This document shows positions 53,862-63,513 of a stretch of DNA of 64,000 nt, piece by piece. How positions within the stretch are numbered: position 1 is the stretch's first letter; each line of letters starts with the position of its first letter. A model generated the notes under the pieces. That model was not told the DNA's origin. It ran no database searches and saw only the letters and a list, made by a program, of their open reading frames with translations. Source of the DNA: Bradyrhizobium liaoningense (GTDB taxonomy: Bacteria; Pseudomonadota; Alphaproteobacteria; Rhizobiales; Xanthobacteraceae); contig NZ_JAFCJS010000002.1 in NCBI RefSeq assembly GCF_018130825.1, positions 62,001-126,000 on the forward strand, given 5' to 3'. A program made the position numbers and the translations under genes.

Positions 53862-56540
53862 ATGGCGATCCAGAATGGAAATGCCCATGCCGCAGACCTC
53901 GGGCTTCGAGCCCTGGCTCTGTTCCTGCGCCTTCATGGCGTGAACGCCGAGCCCGACCAGCTCCGCGACCGTTGCGGGAGCAACGATATCGGCATCAGCG
54001 CAATGCTTCGCTGTGCCCATGAATTCGGGGTCAAAGTCCGTTCGAGCACGACGCGTTGGAAGCGACTGGCGAGCACTACGCTGCCCGGAATCGCCTCGCT
54101 GCGTGATGGCGGATTCCTGCTTCTCGGCAAGGTTGATGACGAGACGGCAATTGTGCTGCACCCGACTGCGTCGCGTCCGAACAAGATGACGCGTGCCGAG
54201 TTCGAAGAAGTCTGGGACGGCCGTTTGATCCTGGCCGGCTCACAGACTCGCGTGCACCGGTTGCTTCATTCACTCGCTGGCATAAGTCATCTGGGGCGGG
54301 ATCTGGCGCGGCGCGCCCGCGATGCCGTGATGCACGCTGACAATCTCTTGACGCGCGCACGGGGCGTTTTCATGCGAGCGCCCGATCGATCCGATATGCC
54401 TGTCCAGGAGGCAGGTCTTGAGAGCGGCGACGAGTCAGGGCTCCTTGCGGTCGCGATATTGCTGCGTTGCCATGGCATTGCGGCCGATCCGGAGCAAATT
54501 CGGCATCGCATGGGCACTGCGCGGATCGGTCTGACCGAAATCCTCCGCTGTGCCAAGGAATTTGGGCTCAAGGCCCGGTCCCAGAGATCGAGCTGGAGCA
54601 GGCTTGCGGTCACGCCGCTGCCGGCCATTGCCGTGCTTCGCGACGGCGGCTTTCTGATCCTGGGCAAGGTCGTCGACGACAAGCTTCTTGTTCAGCGCCC
54701 ATTGTCTCCCCGCCCCGAAGCCATCACTCAGGCCGAGCTCGAGGCCATCTGGAGCGGTGACATCATCCTGATGACCCGGCGCGCGGCTCTGACGGATCTG
54801 TCCAGGCGTTTTGATATCGGCTGGTTCGTTGGCGCGGTCCACAAGTATCGGCGCTTGCTCGCGGAAGTGCTGGCCGCGTCGTTCTTCCTCCAGGTCTTCG
54901 CCCTTGTCTCTCCGCTGTTCTTCCAGGTTGTCATCGACAAGGTGCTCGTGCATCGAAGCCTGAGCACGCTCGACGTCCTCGTTGCGGGCCTCGTCGCGCT
55001 GACCGTGTTCGAAACCGTTCTCGGCACGCTGCGCGTCTATCTGTTCGCGCATACGACGAACCGCATCGACGTCGAACTCGGCGCGCGGCTGTTTCGTCAC
55101 CTGATGGCATTGCCGATCGCATATTTCCAGACGCGCCGCGTCGGCGATTCGGTCGCACGCGTTCGAGAGCTGGAGAACATCCGTCAGTTCCTGACGAGCT
55201 CGGCGCTCACGCTTGTCGTCGATCTGTTGTTCACGGCCGTCTTCCTTGCGGTAATGTTCTACTATTCGACAGCGCTGACGTTGATCGTTCTGGCATCGTT
55301 CCCGCTCTACATCGGTATTTCCGCCGGCGCCGCGCCGCTGTTCCGCCGGCGCCTCGACGAGAAGTTCAATCGTGGCTCGGAGAACCAAGCCTTCCTGGTC
55401 GAGAGCGTCACGGGCGTCGAGACCCTGAAAGCGATGGCGGTCGAGCCGCAAATGCAGCGCCGCTGGGAGGAGCAGCTCGCCGGCTATGTGGGTGCGAGCT
55501 TCCGCGTACTCAGCCTGAACAATACCGCGAGCCAGGCGGTCCAGATGATCAACAAACTGGTCACAGCCGCAACGCTCTACTTCGGCGCCAAGTTCGTGAT
55601 CGGCGGAGACCTATCCGTTGGCGAGCTCGTCGCGTTCAATATGCTGGCGGGTAGGGTGAGCATGCCGGTGCTTCGGCTCGCGCAGATGTGGCAGGACTTC
55701 CATCAGGCTCGTCTGTCGATCGATCGTCTCGGCGACATCCTCAACACCATTCCCGAGCCAAGCTTCAGTCCGGCCCGCGCCGCCTTGCCACCGATCCGCG
55801 GCAAGGTCACGTTCGAGCACGCGACCTTCCGCTACCGAGCCGACGGCCCCGAAGTGCTGCACAACGTGTCCTTCGACGTCGAGCCGGGGCAGGTGATCGG
55901 CATCGTGGGCTCTTCGGGCTCGGGTAAGAGCACGATTACCAAGCTGATCCAGCGCCTCTATGTACCGGAGAGCGGTCGCGTGCTGGTCGACGGCGTCGAC
56001 CTCGCGATGGTCGACCTGGCCTGGCTTCGACGCCAGATCGGCGTGGTGTTGCAGGAGAACGTGCTCTTCAACCGCTCGATCCGTGAGAACATCGCGCTCG
56101 CCGACCCGGCCATGCCCATGGAGCGCGTCATCGAGGCGGCGTCGCTCGCCGGCGCTCACGACTTCATCCTGGAACTGCCGGAGGGCTACGATACCATCGT
56201 CGGCGAACGTGGCAGTAGTCTCTCCGGCGGGCAACGCCAGCGCGTCGCGATCGCCCGCGCGCTCATCACCGACCCGCGCATCCTCATTCTCGATGAGGCG
56301 ACCAGCGCACTCGACTATGAAAGCGAGCGCGCCATCCAGCAGAACATGAGACGGATCTCCGCTGGGCGGACCGTGTTCGTGATCGCGCACCGACTCTCGA
56401 CCGTACGCAATGCCAACCGGATCATCACGCTCGAGCACGGCCGCATCGTCGAGGACGGCAGCCACGACGAACTGATCCGCTCTAACGGGCGTTACGCAAA
56501 CCTCCACTATCTGCAGGCCGGTATCCATGACGTCCGCTAG
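53862..56540 (+). CDS. Type I secretion ABC exporter with two tandem C39-like domains
   Basis: The 892-residue protein has two homologous C39-peptidase-like domains (about 11-130 and 191-310; both contain RDGGFL(L/I)LGK and (E/K)FG(V/L)K(V/A)RS), a six-helix membrane domain (about 330-600) and an ATPase with Walker A GSSGSGKST (683-691), LSGGQRQ (787-793) and LILDEATSALD. Neither C39 copy keeps the catalytic Cys, so both are substrate-docking domains of the HlyB type. HlyB has one such domain and about 707 residues; the second copy is unusual. It exports the 51747-53753 product together with the HlyD protein that overlaps it by 14 nt. Confidence 0.93.
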   Translation: MAIQNGNAHAADLGLRALALFLRLHGVNAEPDQLRDRCGSNDIGISAMLRCAHEFGVKVRSSTTRWKRLASTTLPGIASLRDGGFLLLGKVDDETAIVLHPTASRPNKMTRAEFEEVWDGRLILAGSQTRVHRLLHSLAGISHLGRDLARRARDAVMHADNLLTRARGVFMRAPDRSDMPVQEAGLESGDESGLLAVAILLRCHGIAADPEQIRHRMGTARIGLTEILRCAKEFGLKARSQRSSWSRLAVTPLPAIAVLRDGGFLILGKVVDDKLLVQRPLSPRPEAITQAELEAIWSGDIILMTRRAALTDLSRRFDIGWFVGAVHKYRRLLAEVLAASFFLQVFALVSPLFFQVVIDKVLVHRSLSTLDVLVAGLVALTVFETVLGTLRVYLFAHTTNRIDVELGARLFRHLMALPIAYFQTRRVGDSVARVRELENIRQFLTSSALTLVVDLLFTAVFLAVMFYYSTALTLIVLASFPLYIGISAGAAPLFRRRLDEKFNRGSENQAFLVESVTGVETLKAMAVEPQMQRRWEEQLAGYVGASFRVLSLNNTASQAVQMINKLVTAATLYFGAKFVIGGDLSVGELVAFNMLAGRVSMPVLRLAQMWQDFHQARLSIDRLGDILNTIPEPSFSPARAALPPIRGKVTFEHATFRYRADGPEVLHNVSFDVEPGQVIGIVGSSGSGKSTITKLIQRLYVPESGRVLVDGVDLAMVDLAWLRRQIGVVLQENVLFNRSIRENIALADPAMPMERVIEAASLAGAHDFILELPEGYDTIVGERGSSLSGGQRQRVAIARALITDPRILILDEATSALDYESERAIQQNMRRISAGRTVFVIAHRLSTVRNANRIITLEHGRIVEDGSHDELIRSNGRYANLHYLQAGIHDVR

Positions 56541-57954
56541 TCGAAATATCGTTCCGTTTCCGAGACGCGAGCCTCGCCGCCGCGAACAAGAAATCGCGTT
56601 CCTGCCGGCCGCACTCGAGATCACCGAAACGCCGCCGTCGCCGGTCGGGCGCGCAATCGGGGTGAGCATCATCGCGGTGTTCTGCATTGCGCTGGCGTGG
56701 GCATCGTTCGGCAGCGTCGACATCGTCGCGACCGCGACGGGCAAGATCGTGCCGGGCGGACGCACCAAGCTGATCCAGCCATTCGAGACGGGCGTTGTCC
56801 GCGCCATCCACGTCCGCGACGGACAGACCGTCAAGGCCGGCGACGTCCTGATCGAGCTCGACCCGACGATGACGGAAGCCGATCAGGAGCGGCAGAGGAG
56901 CGATCTCCTCGCGGCAGAGCTCGACGTCGCGCGGCTACGCGCAGCGCTCACCGAGGATCCGCTGGCAACTTTCCGGCCACCGCAGAACGCAAGTGCCGCG
57001 GAGATCGAGATGCACCGTCAGTTTCTGATCAGCCAGCGTGCCGAGCAAAACGCCAAGCTCGCCGAGATCGCGCGCCAGCAGGTCCAAAAGGAAGCCGAGC
57101 GGGCAACCACGTCAGCGAGCGTGGCGAAGCTGCAGGCGACGATCCCCGTGCTCCAGGAGCGGGTCGATATTCGCAAGGGGCTCGTCGACAAGGCCCTGGC
57201 TTCGAAGGTGATCTATCTGTCCGAGTATCAGGAGCTGGTCGGCCTTCAGCAGGATCTCGTCCTCCAGCAGAGCCGGCTGAACGAAGCCGACGCAGCCATC
57301 GCCTTGCTGAAGGAAACGAAGGACAGGATCGCCGCGGAGTATCGGCGCGCGACCTTTGACGCACTTGCCAAAGCCGAGCAGAAGGCGGCGAGCGCTGCGC
57401 AGGAAGTGGTCAAGGCGGAGCGTCGCACGAAACTCCAGCAGTTGACAGCGCCGGTCGACGGCGTCGTGCAACAACTCGCGGTGCATACGGTGGGAGGCGT
57501 GGTAACGCCGGCGCAGGCGCTCGCCATCGTGGTTCCAAGTGAGAGCCAGCTCGAGATCGAGGCGATGCTATCCAACCGGGACATCGGCTTCGTCCATCCC
57601 GGACAGAAGGCGGAGATCAAGGTCGATACGTTCAACTTCACGCGCTATGGGCTCCTGCATGGGGACGTACTCAGCGTGTCGACGGATGCCATCACGCGCG
57701 ACAGGCCACAGGGCGGATCGAACGACCGCGCGTTGGGCACGGCGCAAGGCAGCAGTGAACCGAAAGGCCAGGAGCTGGAGTATGCGGCGCGAATTTCGCT
57801 CGACCGCACGCAAATGCAGGTGGAGGATAAGCTCGTCAAGCTCGGCCCGGGCATGGCAGTGACGGTCGAGATCAAGACCGGTGCGCGCACCATCATCAGC
57901 TACCTTCTCTCGCCGCTGGCGAGGTACAAGCAGGAATCGCTGCGGGAGCGATAG
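56527..57954 (+). CDS. HlyD-family type I secretion adaptor
   Basis: The 475-residue protein has one membrane segment (about 42-60), a lipoyl-like domain start (GKIVPGGRTKLIQPFETGVV), the motif LIELDPTMTEAD, a long coiled-coil hairpin (about 115-300) and a beta-barrel end (APVDGVVQQLAVHTVGGVV; HPGQKAEIKVDTFNFTRYG). It bridges the inner-membrane exporter to an outer-membrane TolC-like channel that is not encoded in the window. Its 3' half is repeated twice downstream as decayed copies. Confidence 0.94.
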   Translation: MTSASRNIVPFPRREPRRREQEIAFLPAALEITETPPSPVGRAIGVSIIAVFCIALAWASFGSVDIVATATGKIVPGGRTKLIQPFETGVVRAIHVRDGQTVKAGDVLIELDPTMTEADQERQRSDLLAAELDVARLRAALTEDPLATFRPPQNASAAEIEMHRQFLISQRAEQNAKLAEIARQQVQKEAERATTSASVAKLQATIPVLQERVDIRKGLVDKALASKVIYLSEYQELVGLQQDLVLQQSRLNEADAAIALLKETKDRIAAEYRRATFDALAKAEQKAASAAQEVVKAERRTKLQQLTAPVDGVVQQLAVHTVGGVVTPAQALAIVVPSESQLEIEAMLSNRDIGFVHPGQKAEIKVDTFNFTRYGLLHGDVLSVSTDAITRDRPQGGSNDRALGTAQGSSEPKGQELEYAARISLDRTQMQVEDKLVKLGPGMAVTVEIKTGARTIISYLLSPLARYKQESLRER

Positions 57955-57959
57955 ACGAA

Positions 57960-58630
57960 GTGGAGCATCATCGAGTTGCATTGCGCGCAACTGGAAGCGG
58001 CCACTGCCCGTGGCTAGGTGTACGAGCCGGAGAAAGCATGATCGAGCTCGATCCGACCATGACAGGGGCATGTCAAGGCAGACCTCATCGCCGCTCGGCT
58101 CGACGTCGCGAATTTGCAGGCAGTGCTCTTCGACGGCGGCGATCCGCTCGCGAACTTCCCGGCGTCGCCCACGACGAGATCAAGGCCGAACGGCGAACGA
58201 AGCTCCTGGGTCTCGTGGCCCCCGTCGACGGCGTCGTCCAGCAGCTTGCGGTGTATGCGGTGGGGGACGTCGTCACGCCGGCCTAGGTGCTCGCGATTGT
58301 CCCACAGGATAGCCACCTTGAGATCGAAGCCACGCTGCGAACGACGTCGGTTTCGTCCACCCTGGGCAGGACGCCGAGATCAAGGTCCATACCTTCAACT
58401 TCACGCGCTAGGGGGTGCTTCATGGCAAGGTGTTGAGCGTCTCGCCCGACACCACTTCGACGCGACGGCCGCGATGTCGCCGAACCCAGGTCTCATGGCC
58501 AGAACGCGTCCGAAAAGGCGACAGCAGGGGGTGGACAATCTCGTCTACGCCGCCCGGATCTCGCTCGAGCTGCGGCAGCTGAAGGCTGAAGATCGCGTCG
58601 TCGATCTCGGCCCGGGCAAGGCGAATTGAG
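57960..58630 (+). pseudogene. Decayed second copy of the HlyD gene
   Basis: Several HlyD segments follow in order but in shifting frames: MIELDPTMTG, ADLIAARLDVANLQ, AERRTKLLGLVAPVDGVVQQ, then stops, AEIKVHTFNFTR and YAARISLELRQLKAEDRVVD. About 150 residues of the coiled-coil hairpin are missing. The region down to the next gene (58631-58866) shows nothing recognisable. Confidence 0.85.
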
Positions 58631-58866
58631 GCAAAGAATGTCGCCTCCTGTGCGAAGAGCCCAGCCTTGCCCTTAGACCCAATCCAAAAATGCGAAGAAG
58701 CGCCACCTTGGCCGAAGTCGAACGGCAGTTCATCCAGCGAGTGCGACGCGCTCATCCGGTGAGCTTCTGGATGTATTCCTCGCAGCCAAGCGGTAGGCGC
58801 GATCCGAAGCGCCGTCGTGTCCAGCACAAACTGACCGCTGGTGGCACGCCGATTGTTAGGTATCCT

Positions 58867-59970
58867 TCAACCCGCACCCGTAAGGCGCGCTGGCCTTGTC
58901 TTTGCCGATATTTCAGATTGATGATCTGATCGGAGCACGTCCGGAATAGGTCGCTCGATCCAGTCGTCTTGTGCGCTTAGACGAGGTTCCCGCCCGATGG
59001 CGAGAATTGCGGACAGTTCGCGCAGTATTCCGATAGCGATGCCAAGAAGCGCTCCCGCAACAATCGCTGCTCCAAGCACGACTCTGGCTTTTGGCGAACT
59101 GGCCCTCAACGGAGGCGACGCCCCAGTGATGAGACTCGCCTCAAACACCGGCAAGGATTGCTGTCGCGTGGCTTCCATCTTACGCAGCACGTGGCGAAAG
59201 TTATCGTAGGCGCTTTTGGATGATTCAGCGGCGACTGCCAGTTTATCGATAGTAGCAGCGGAATCCGCTGTATCTTTCCCGTTTCTACTGAAATCCTCCA
59301 ATGCTTTTTGGGCAGCTAATGCTTGAGTGCTCAGTTCGTTCAATCGATCCTTGATCCACGAATCATCTCGTATGCCGGCATAGTCCATTTGACGGGTAAT
59401 ATATTTTTCTGCGACGGCGTTTAGGATCTGCGCCGCTCGATCGGGATCTCTGGAGTCGAAGGTGATCTCGACAAGATACGTAGCGCCGAGACGCTTGGCT
59501 GAAAGCTTGCGTTGGAACGATTCCACAATATACCGCGCCGCATTGGCTTTCGTTTCCGGTTTACTCCAGCCGAGCAGACGGGATATCGATCTGGTCATGC
59601 TTTGCAGGGGGCTGGCTTGGCTGGCCTCAAATTCCGGATCTTGAGCAAGGCCGAGCTTTTCGATCACAGCGTTAGCGATGCTCTCAGACGTTATGATCTT
59701 GATCTGGCTTTCCACGATCGTTGACACCGAGGTAGGGTCGACCGCTCTCGAGTCCACCACGAGTTCCGCCTTCGCCGTATACGTGGGTGCCGCGGCAATG
59801 AGGTAAATTGTGGCAATACCAAGCGCTGCCAAAGTTGCCAGCGATATGATCGAGAGATGACGTCGTATGAAGGCTAGCACTTCTACCAGGGACATGGTGG
59901 GTGCCGGCCGAAAGTCAGGCGGCATACTGTCCCGATTTACCCAATTATCCGTTCTATTGGTCTGCACCAT
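58867..59970 (-). CDS. Wzz/ExoP-type chain-length protein without kinase domain
   Basis: This encodes about 367 residues from the ATG at 59970 (MVQTNRTDN); ATG at 59928 is an alternative and neither has a strong ribosome site. Two membrane segments (LSIISLATLAALGIATIYLI and VVLGAAIVAGALLGIAIGIL) flank a periplasmic Wzz domain with coiled coil. Full-length rhizobial ExoP has a C-terminal tyrosine kinase domain that is absent here. It probably sets EPS chain length together with the ExoF-like protein at 27586. It lies between two decayed HlyD copies and on the opposite strand. Confidence 0.88.
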   Translation of the reverse strand: MVQTNRTDNWVNRDSMPPDFRPAPTMSLVEVLAFIRRHLSIISLATLAALGIATIYLIAAAPTYTAKAELVVDSRAVDPTSVSTIVESQIKIITSESIANAVIEKLGLAQDPEFEASQASPLQSMTRSISRLLGWSKPETKANAARYIVESFQRKLSAKRLGATYLVEITFDSRDPDRAAQILNAVAEKYITRQMDYAGIRDDSWIKDRLNELSTQALAAQKALEDFSRNGKDTADSAATIDKLAVAAESSKSAYDNFRHVLRKMEATRQQSLPVFEASLITGASPPLRASSPKARVVLGAAIVAGALLGIAIGILRELSAILAIGREPRLSAQDDWIERPIPDVLRSDHQSEISAKTRPARLTGAG

Positions 59971-60449
59971 TTTCGCACCAGCGCTGATAGTTGAGGCTTC
60001 GCGACGATGACCAAGCTGAATATGCCGATAGGGCGATCGTCGGTTGGCGGAAGATGCAGCAGATGAAGTCGCACGAGGCAATTAGCCGGCCCCTACCGAC
60101 GCTTGGTGGGGCCGCCCTGCCGCCGTCGACTAAATGTGCCGGAAACTGTGTAGAGGCCGGCAATTTGGTGAAGAACGCATGACCCATGGCCTCTACTACC
60201 CAGTCGCTCATCTCCGGGTATCAGTACCTTGCCGCTCAGTGGATGGGAATTGGCGATAATTAGGTAACTACGATGGAGCGACGGCACTGCCGAAGGTTCG
60301 AGCTGCAAATCGGCCGCGCTGGCGGCGAAAGCAAGCCAGAAAGCTTCCCAGCGGAATCATATGAGCGAAAGCGGCGCGGTCTGAATTAGCTGCAAAAATT
60401 CCTGAACAGGAGCGCGAGCGCCCCGCAGGGCTGAAGCAAAATCTTGCGG
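59971..60449. other. Gene-free region
   Basis: No gene or known element is seen in these 479 nt. The promoter of the Wzz-like gene should lie at its left end. Confidence 0.4.
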
Positions 60450-60683
60450 AAGAAGGCGGCCGAATGACCGGGCGTCGGGCGCGGCGCAAAGCAGCGGTGA
60501 ACTGAATGTCTTGAGCTGGAATATGCAGCGCGTATTTCACTCGACCGCACGCACATGCAGATGGAGGACAAGCTCGCCGAAGCCCGGTCCGGGCTCGGCG
60601 GCAATGGTCGAGATCAAGACCGCGTCAGTTATCTTCTCTCGCGGCTGGCGAGGTACAAGCAGGAATCGCTGCGGGAGCGATAA
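60450..60683 (+). pseudogene. 3' fragment of a third HlyD copy
   Basis: The stretch repeats the end of the HlyD gene: ELEYAARISLDRTHMQMEDK, then a frame-shifted middle and the coding for RLARYKQESLRER. A run of 39 identical bases joins 57915-57953 to 60644-60682, so this copy is younger than the one at 57960. The 197 nt that follow to 60880 hold nothing recognisable. Confidence 0.9.
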
Positions 60684-60880
60684 ACAAACTGGGCTCCCGC
60701 AGCCTGCGCACTGCGCGCCGTCAACCAGAGGAGACTGTCTGCGCAATCTTGCGTGCTAATCACACAAGAGCAGCATCGAACATTCTACCCGCGGCCTGGG
60801 CGTCGAGGAAGTCGACGAAATTGTCGCAGCTTTGCTCCACGATGGGATCGTGCGCGCGACTCAGTCGTCTGTCCCTGCGT

Positions 60881-61774
60881 CTACTTGTAGAGCCTTGCCG
60901 CGGCGCGCGTCCCCCGGTCCACGCCCTTGCGGAGTAGGTCGTCGATAGGGGGCACCGCTACGTGACTAGACTGGGGGGACAATGGAGCCGGCTCGGTGAT
61001 CGGCTCCATCTCGGAAACCACCTGGAGAGGTTTCGCGATCCCTCTGCCCAGATCGACGGTTGTGAGCGCCCGACCGTTTGCCGCGCGTACCAGCGATCCG
61101 TGGTTCATTCCCCAGATCGCCGCTTGCGTCCGGTTCTGGACCCGGATCTTGCGCAAGATCGCCTTGACGTGGACCTTCACGGTAGCTTCGGCGATGTCGA
61201 TCTTTCGGGCAATGCATTTGTTGGAATCGCCCTCGATAAGGCAGGATAGAATTGCCTTTTCGCGTGGCGAAAGCTGCGGCGAGATCGCGTCGTCCGACGT
61301 GACGAGGATCGCGTGCCCGTTTTCGCTGAGTGTTGTCGTTTCGCGTTCGTGATTGCCGTCTAGAGCGAACGCCAGAAATGCCGGTGGGTAGACGGTCTCG
61401 CCCATCGTGACGAGCTCAACGGACTTGATGAAAGCGTCGCACGAAATGATGTTGACGAAGTAGCCGTTGGCGCCTGCACGAAATGCAGAAGCCAGTTCGA
61501 CCGGCCGATAATTGTCGGACACGATTGCAATGGGTGCGTCGGGATAGCGATCTTTCAAATATCCAATCTGCGCTATCTCGATGCCGAAATCATCGCCGGT
61601 GTGGATGATGAGAAACATCAGTTTCTCATCTTGAAGGGAACTTGGTAGCTCCTCAGGGCTCGAAGCAGACAGGGCAATACGAAAATGTGCCGTATGCAAT
61701 ATTCTGGCAATACCTTCACGGATTAAAACGTTCTTTCCGAGAAGTGCCATGCCGTAAAGTTGACGCCTCCTCAT
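60881..61774 (-). CDS. LuxR-family regulator with a degenerate receiver domain
   Basis: The 297-residue protein starts at the ATG at 61774 (GGAGG 5 nt upstream). The C-terminal part has the LuxR helix-turn-helix: LSPREKAILSCLIEGDSNKC, IARKIDIAEATVKVHVKAIL. The N-terminal receiver-like domain lacks the paired acidic residues (ALLGKNVLIREGI where DDH is usual) and the phosphoacceptor Asp (LIIHTGDDFGIEI). Regulation by phosphorylation is therefore unlikely; ligand binding or partner binding is more plausible. An extra C-terminal tail of about 55 residues follows the DNA-binding domain. It is divergent from the regulator at 62387. Confidence 0.88.
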   Translation of the reverse strand: MRRRQLYGMALLGKNVLIREGIARILHTAHFRIALSASSPEELPSSLQDEKLMFLIIHTGDDFGIEIAQIGYLKDRYPDAPIAIVSDNYRPVELASAFRAGANGYFVNIISCDAFIKSVELVTMGETVYPPAFLAFALDGNHERETTTLSENGHAILVTSDDAISPQLSPREKAILSCLIEGDSNKCIARKIDIAEATVKVHVKAILRKIRVQNRTQAAIWGMNHGSLVRAANGRALTTVDLGRGIAKPLQVVSEMEPITEPAPLSPQSSHVAVPPIDDLLRKGVDRGTRAAARLYK

Positions 61775-62386
61775 TTTATCCTCCAACCACGCACTGACAC
61801 AACAGGAACAAACTCAATGTAGTCTCGCGATCGGCGATTGGGCCTTTCTAGTAGGGTCATCGCCCCGCCTGAACACCTTTGGGCTAGTGAATTTTCGTTA
61901 CTCCGAATGCCTACGTCCGTAGGCTATATCCCTCCATGTTGCTAAATCTTTAAATTATGTTAAACACGAATTTACGGTAGCCATATATATCCTTTGCTAT
62001 AGGTGTCCATGCGCCGCAGTTCGACTCGCAATACTGTTTTTGGCGCAGTCTCTGCGTGAACTTGATGATCATGTTTATTCAAAGTGGAGGAGGGGCGGGC
62101 TTTTGGTCGCCGAATCTACCTCCACGCGAACGCCGGTATGCAGCCGAATTTCGCGGTGCTCTGGCCGTAGTGTAGTCTCAGGGTGTTGCGGACACCGGAA
62201 TCGCAAGTCGCCGCGTGAGCGTCGGGGAGCGAGCAGAGCAGCGCGTCAATCCAATCCAATATTGCACTGCGACATAGGCATCGATCGTATTAGAGAAATT
62301 TCGAAAGGTCCGTCCTGCGCTGGGGGAAATAGCAGCACGTTCCAGGCGTTAATGTGTTTAGGGGGGCGCGGGCTGAGGAGCGCCCA
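61775..62386. other. Intergenic region between two divergent regulators
   Basis: No gene is seen. The part at 61900-62060 is markedly AT-rich for this DNA and should contain promoters for one or both regulators. Confidence 0.5.
61910..61923. promoter_or_regulatory. Perfect 14-bp palindrome, candidate operator
   Basis: CCTACG-TC-CGTAGG is a perfect inverted repeat in the AT-rich region between two LuxR-family genes. NarL/FixJ-type regulators bind inverted heptamers of the TAC type, so autoregulation through this site is plausible. Confidence 0.5.
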
Positions 62387-63031
62387 ATGCGACGTACTAA
62401 CGTAGTCATTGCAGACCGGCATCCGGTCGTCCTGCAGGGACTGAGTAACGTGCTCAGTACCGCGGCGGACTTCAACATCATTGCGTCTTGTAGCGACACT
62501 GCAAGCTGCATCCAGGCGATTCGTAACTTGGCGCCCGACATCGCGATTGTTGATCCCGCGATGCCCGAACTCGCCGCGCTGATAGTTCTCTCCGTCAATT
62601 CAGAAAATCGTTCGACGCATTTGGTGTTTTTCGCCTCGAGTGAAGATTGCGGATTGCTTTTGGATGCCCCCTTTGCCTGCAGCATCGTCCTGAAGGATAC
62701 GGAGCCAGAAGCGCTGGTGCAGTCGTTGCGGCACATCGCCAATGGCCGAGGTCTGCTGCCGATGATGTCATCCGGTTCGATCGCATCGCAGGAGCAGGGC
62801 GCGAATTCGGACAAGATTGTGACATATCTGACGGACCGCGAGCGTCAGATCATGCGTCTGGTATGCGAAGGATTGTCGAATAAGGAAATCGGGCGGCGGC
62901 TGGGCGTTTCCGTCGGCACCATCAAAGTGCACCTTCACAACATTTTTCAAAAACTTGAAATCAGCAATCGAACAGAGCTCGCGGCAATAGCTATCGCGCA
63001 AGATGATCGTGCGTCAGGTGGAGAGCACTAG
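62387..63031 (+). CDS. NarL/FixJ-type response regulator
   Basis: This encodes 214 residues from the ATG at 62387 with GAGGAG 6 nt upstream. The receiver domain keeps VVIADRHPVVLQGL and the phosphoacceptor Asp in IAIVDPAMPEL. The effector domain has LTDRERQIMRLVCEGLSNKE, IGRRLGVSVGTIKVHLHNIF and a standard LuxR-type helix-turn-helix. The usual second acidic residue is changed (ADRH for DDH), so its phosphorylation may be altered. No histidine kinase gene lies nearby. Control of EPS genes is a reasonable guess from position. Confidence 0.92.
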   Translation: MRRTNVVIADRHPVVLQGLSNVLSTAADFNIIASCSDTASCIQAIRNLAPDIAIVDPAMPELAALIVLSVNSENRSTHLVFFASSEDCGLLLDAPFACSIVLKDTEPEALVQSLRHIANGRGLLPMMSSGSIASQEQGANSDKIVTYLTDRERQIMRLVCEGLSNKEIGRRLGVSVGTIKVHLHNIFQKLEISNRTELAAIAIAQDDRASGGEH

Positions 63032-63513
63032 GAGAATCGTCGCGGTCCGCCAATCCCGGTCGCGCCTCCCACTGCAATGAGCACGGATGGGCTGGTCCGA
63101 CTCGAAAGAATCTCGCGATCGCGCCCGAAGGCAAAGTCTGCGTCGCGCGCACGACAGGCCCCGACATCGGCGGCCGCTGCGCCATCGCAAGCTGAATGGG
63201 GTAATCCGTCAGGACCGTCAGTTCATCCGGAATGGCAGTCAATGCAAGGAGAGAGAGGGGTATTGATTCATCATCTGCGGCTCTGGGTCGATCGAAGTGG
63301 TCCGCTGTCAGGTAAAGCGTCGTCGCGGGCTATAGCGAACGGCTCGAGATAGCATCGCAGAAATATGCCGATTGGAACTCGGCAACTGCGGAGCGGCGGC
63401 CCTGGCCTTTCCTTCCTGCCCCCCCAGTGGTCAGGGCCGTTCTCCGTCTCGGCCTTTCCGGCAGGGCGGATAATTCTGTGGTTGAGATGAAGGCCAGTAT
63501 GGGGCGCAGCTAG
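63032..63513. other. Gene-free region
   Basis: Nothing recognisable is seen in these 482 nt on either strand. Confidence 0.45.

Noticed and set aside
58005..60683. A single HlyD gene interrupted by the Wzz-like gene
   Set aside because: The two fragments overlap in the part of HlyD they cover (both contain YAARISL), so they are separate copies.
60881..61774. A quorum-sensing LuxR receptor
   Set aside because: The N-terminal part is receiver-like, not an autoinducer-binding domain, and no luxI-type gene is present.
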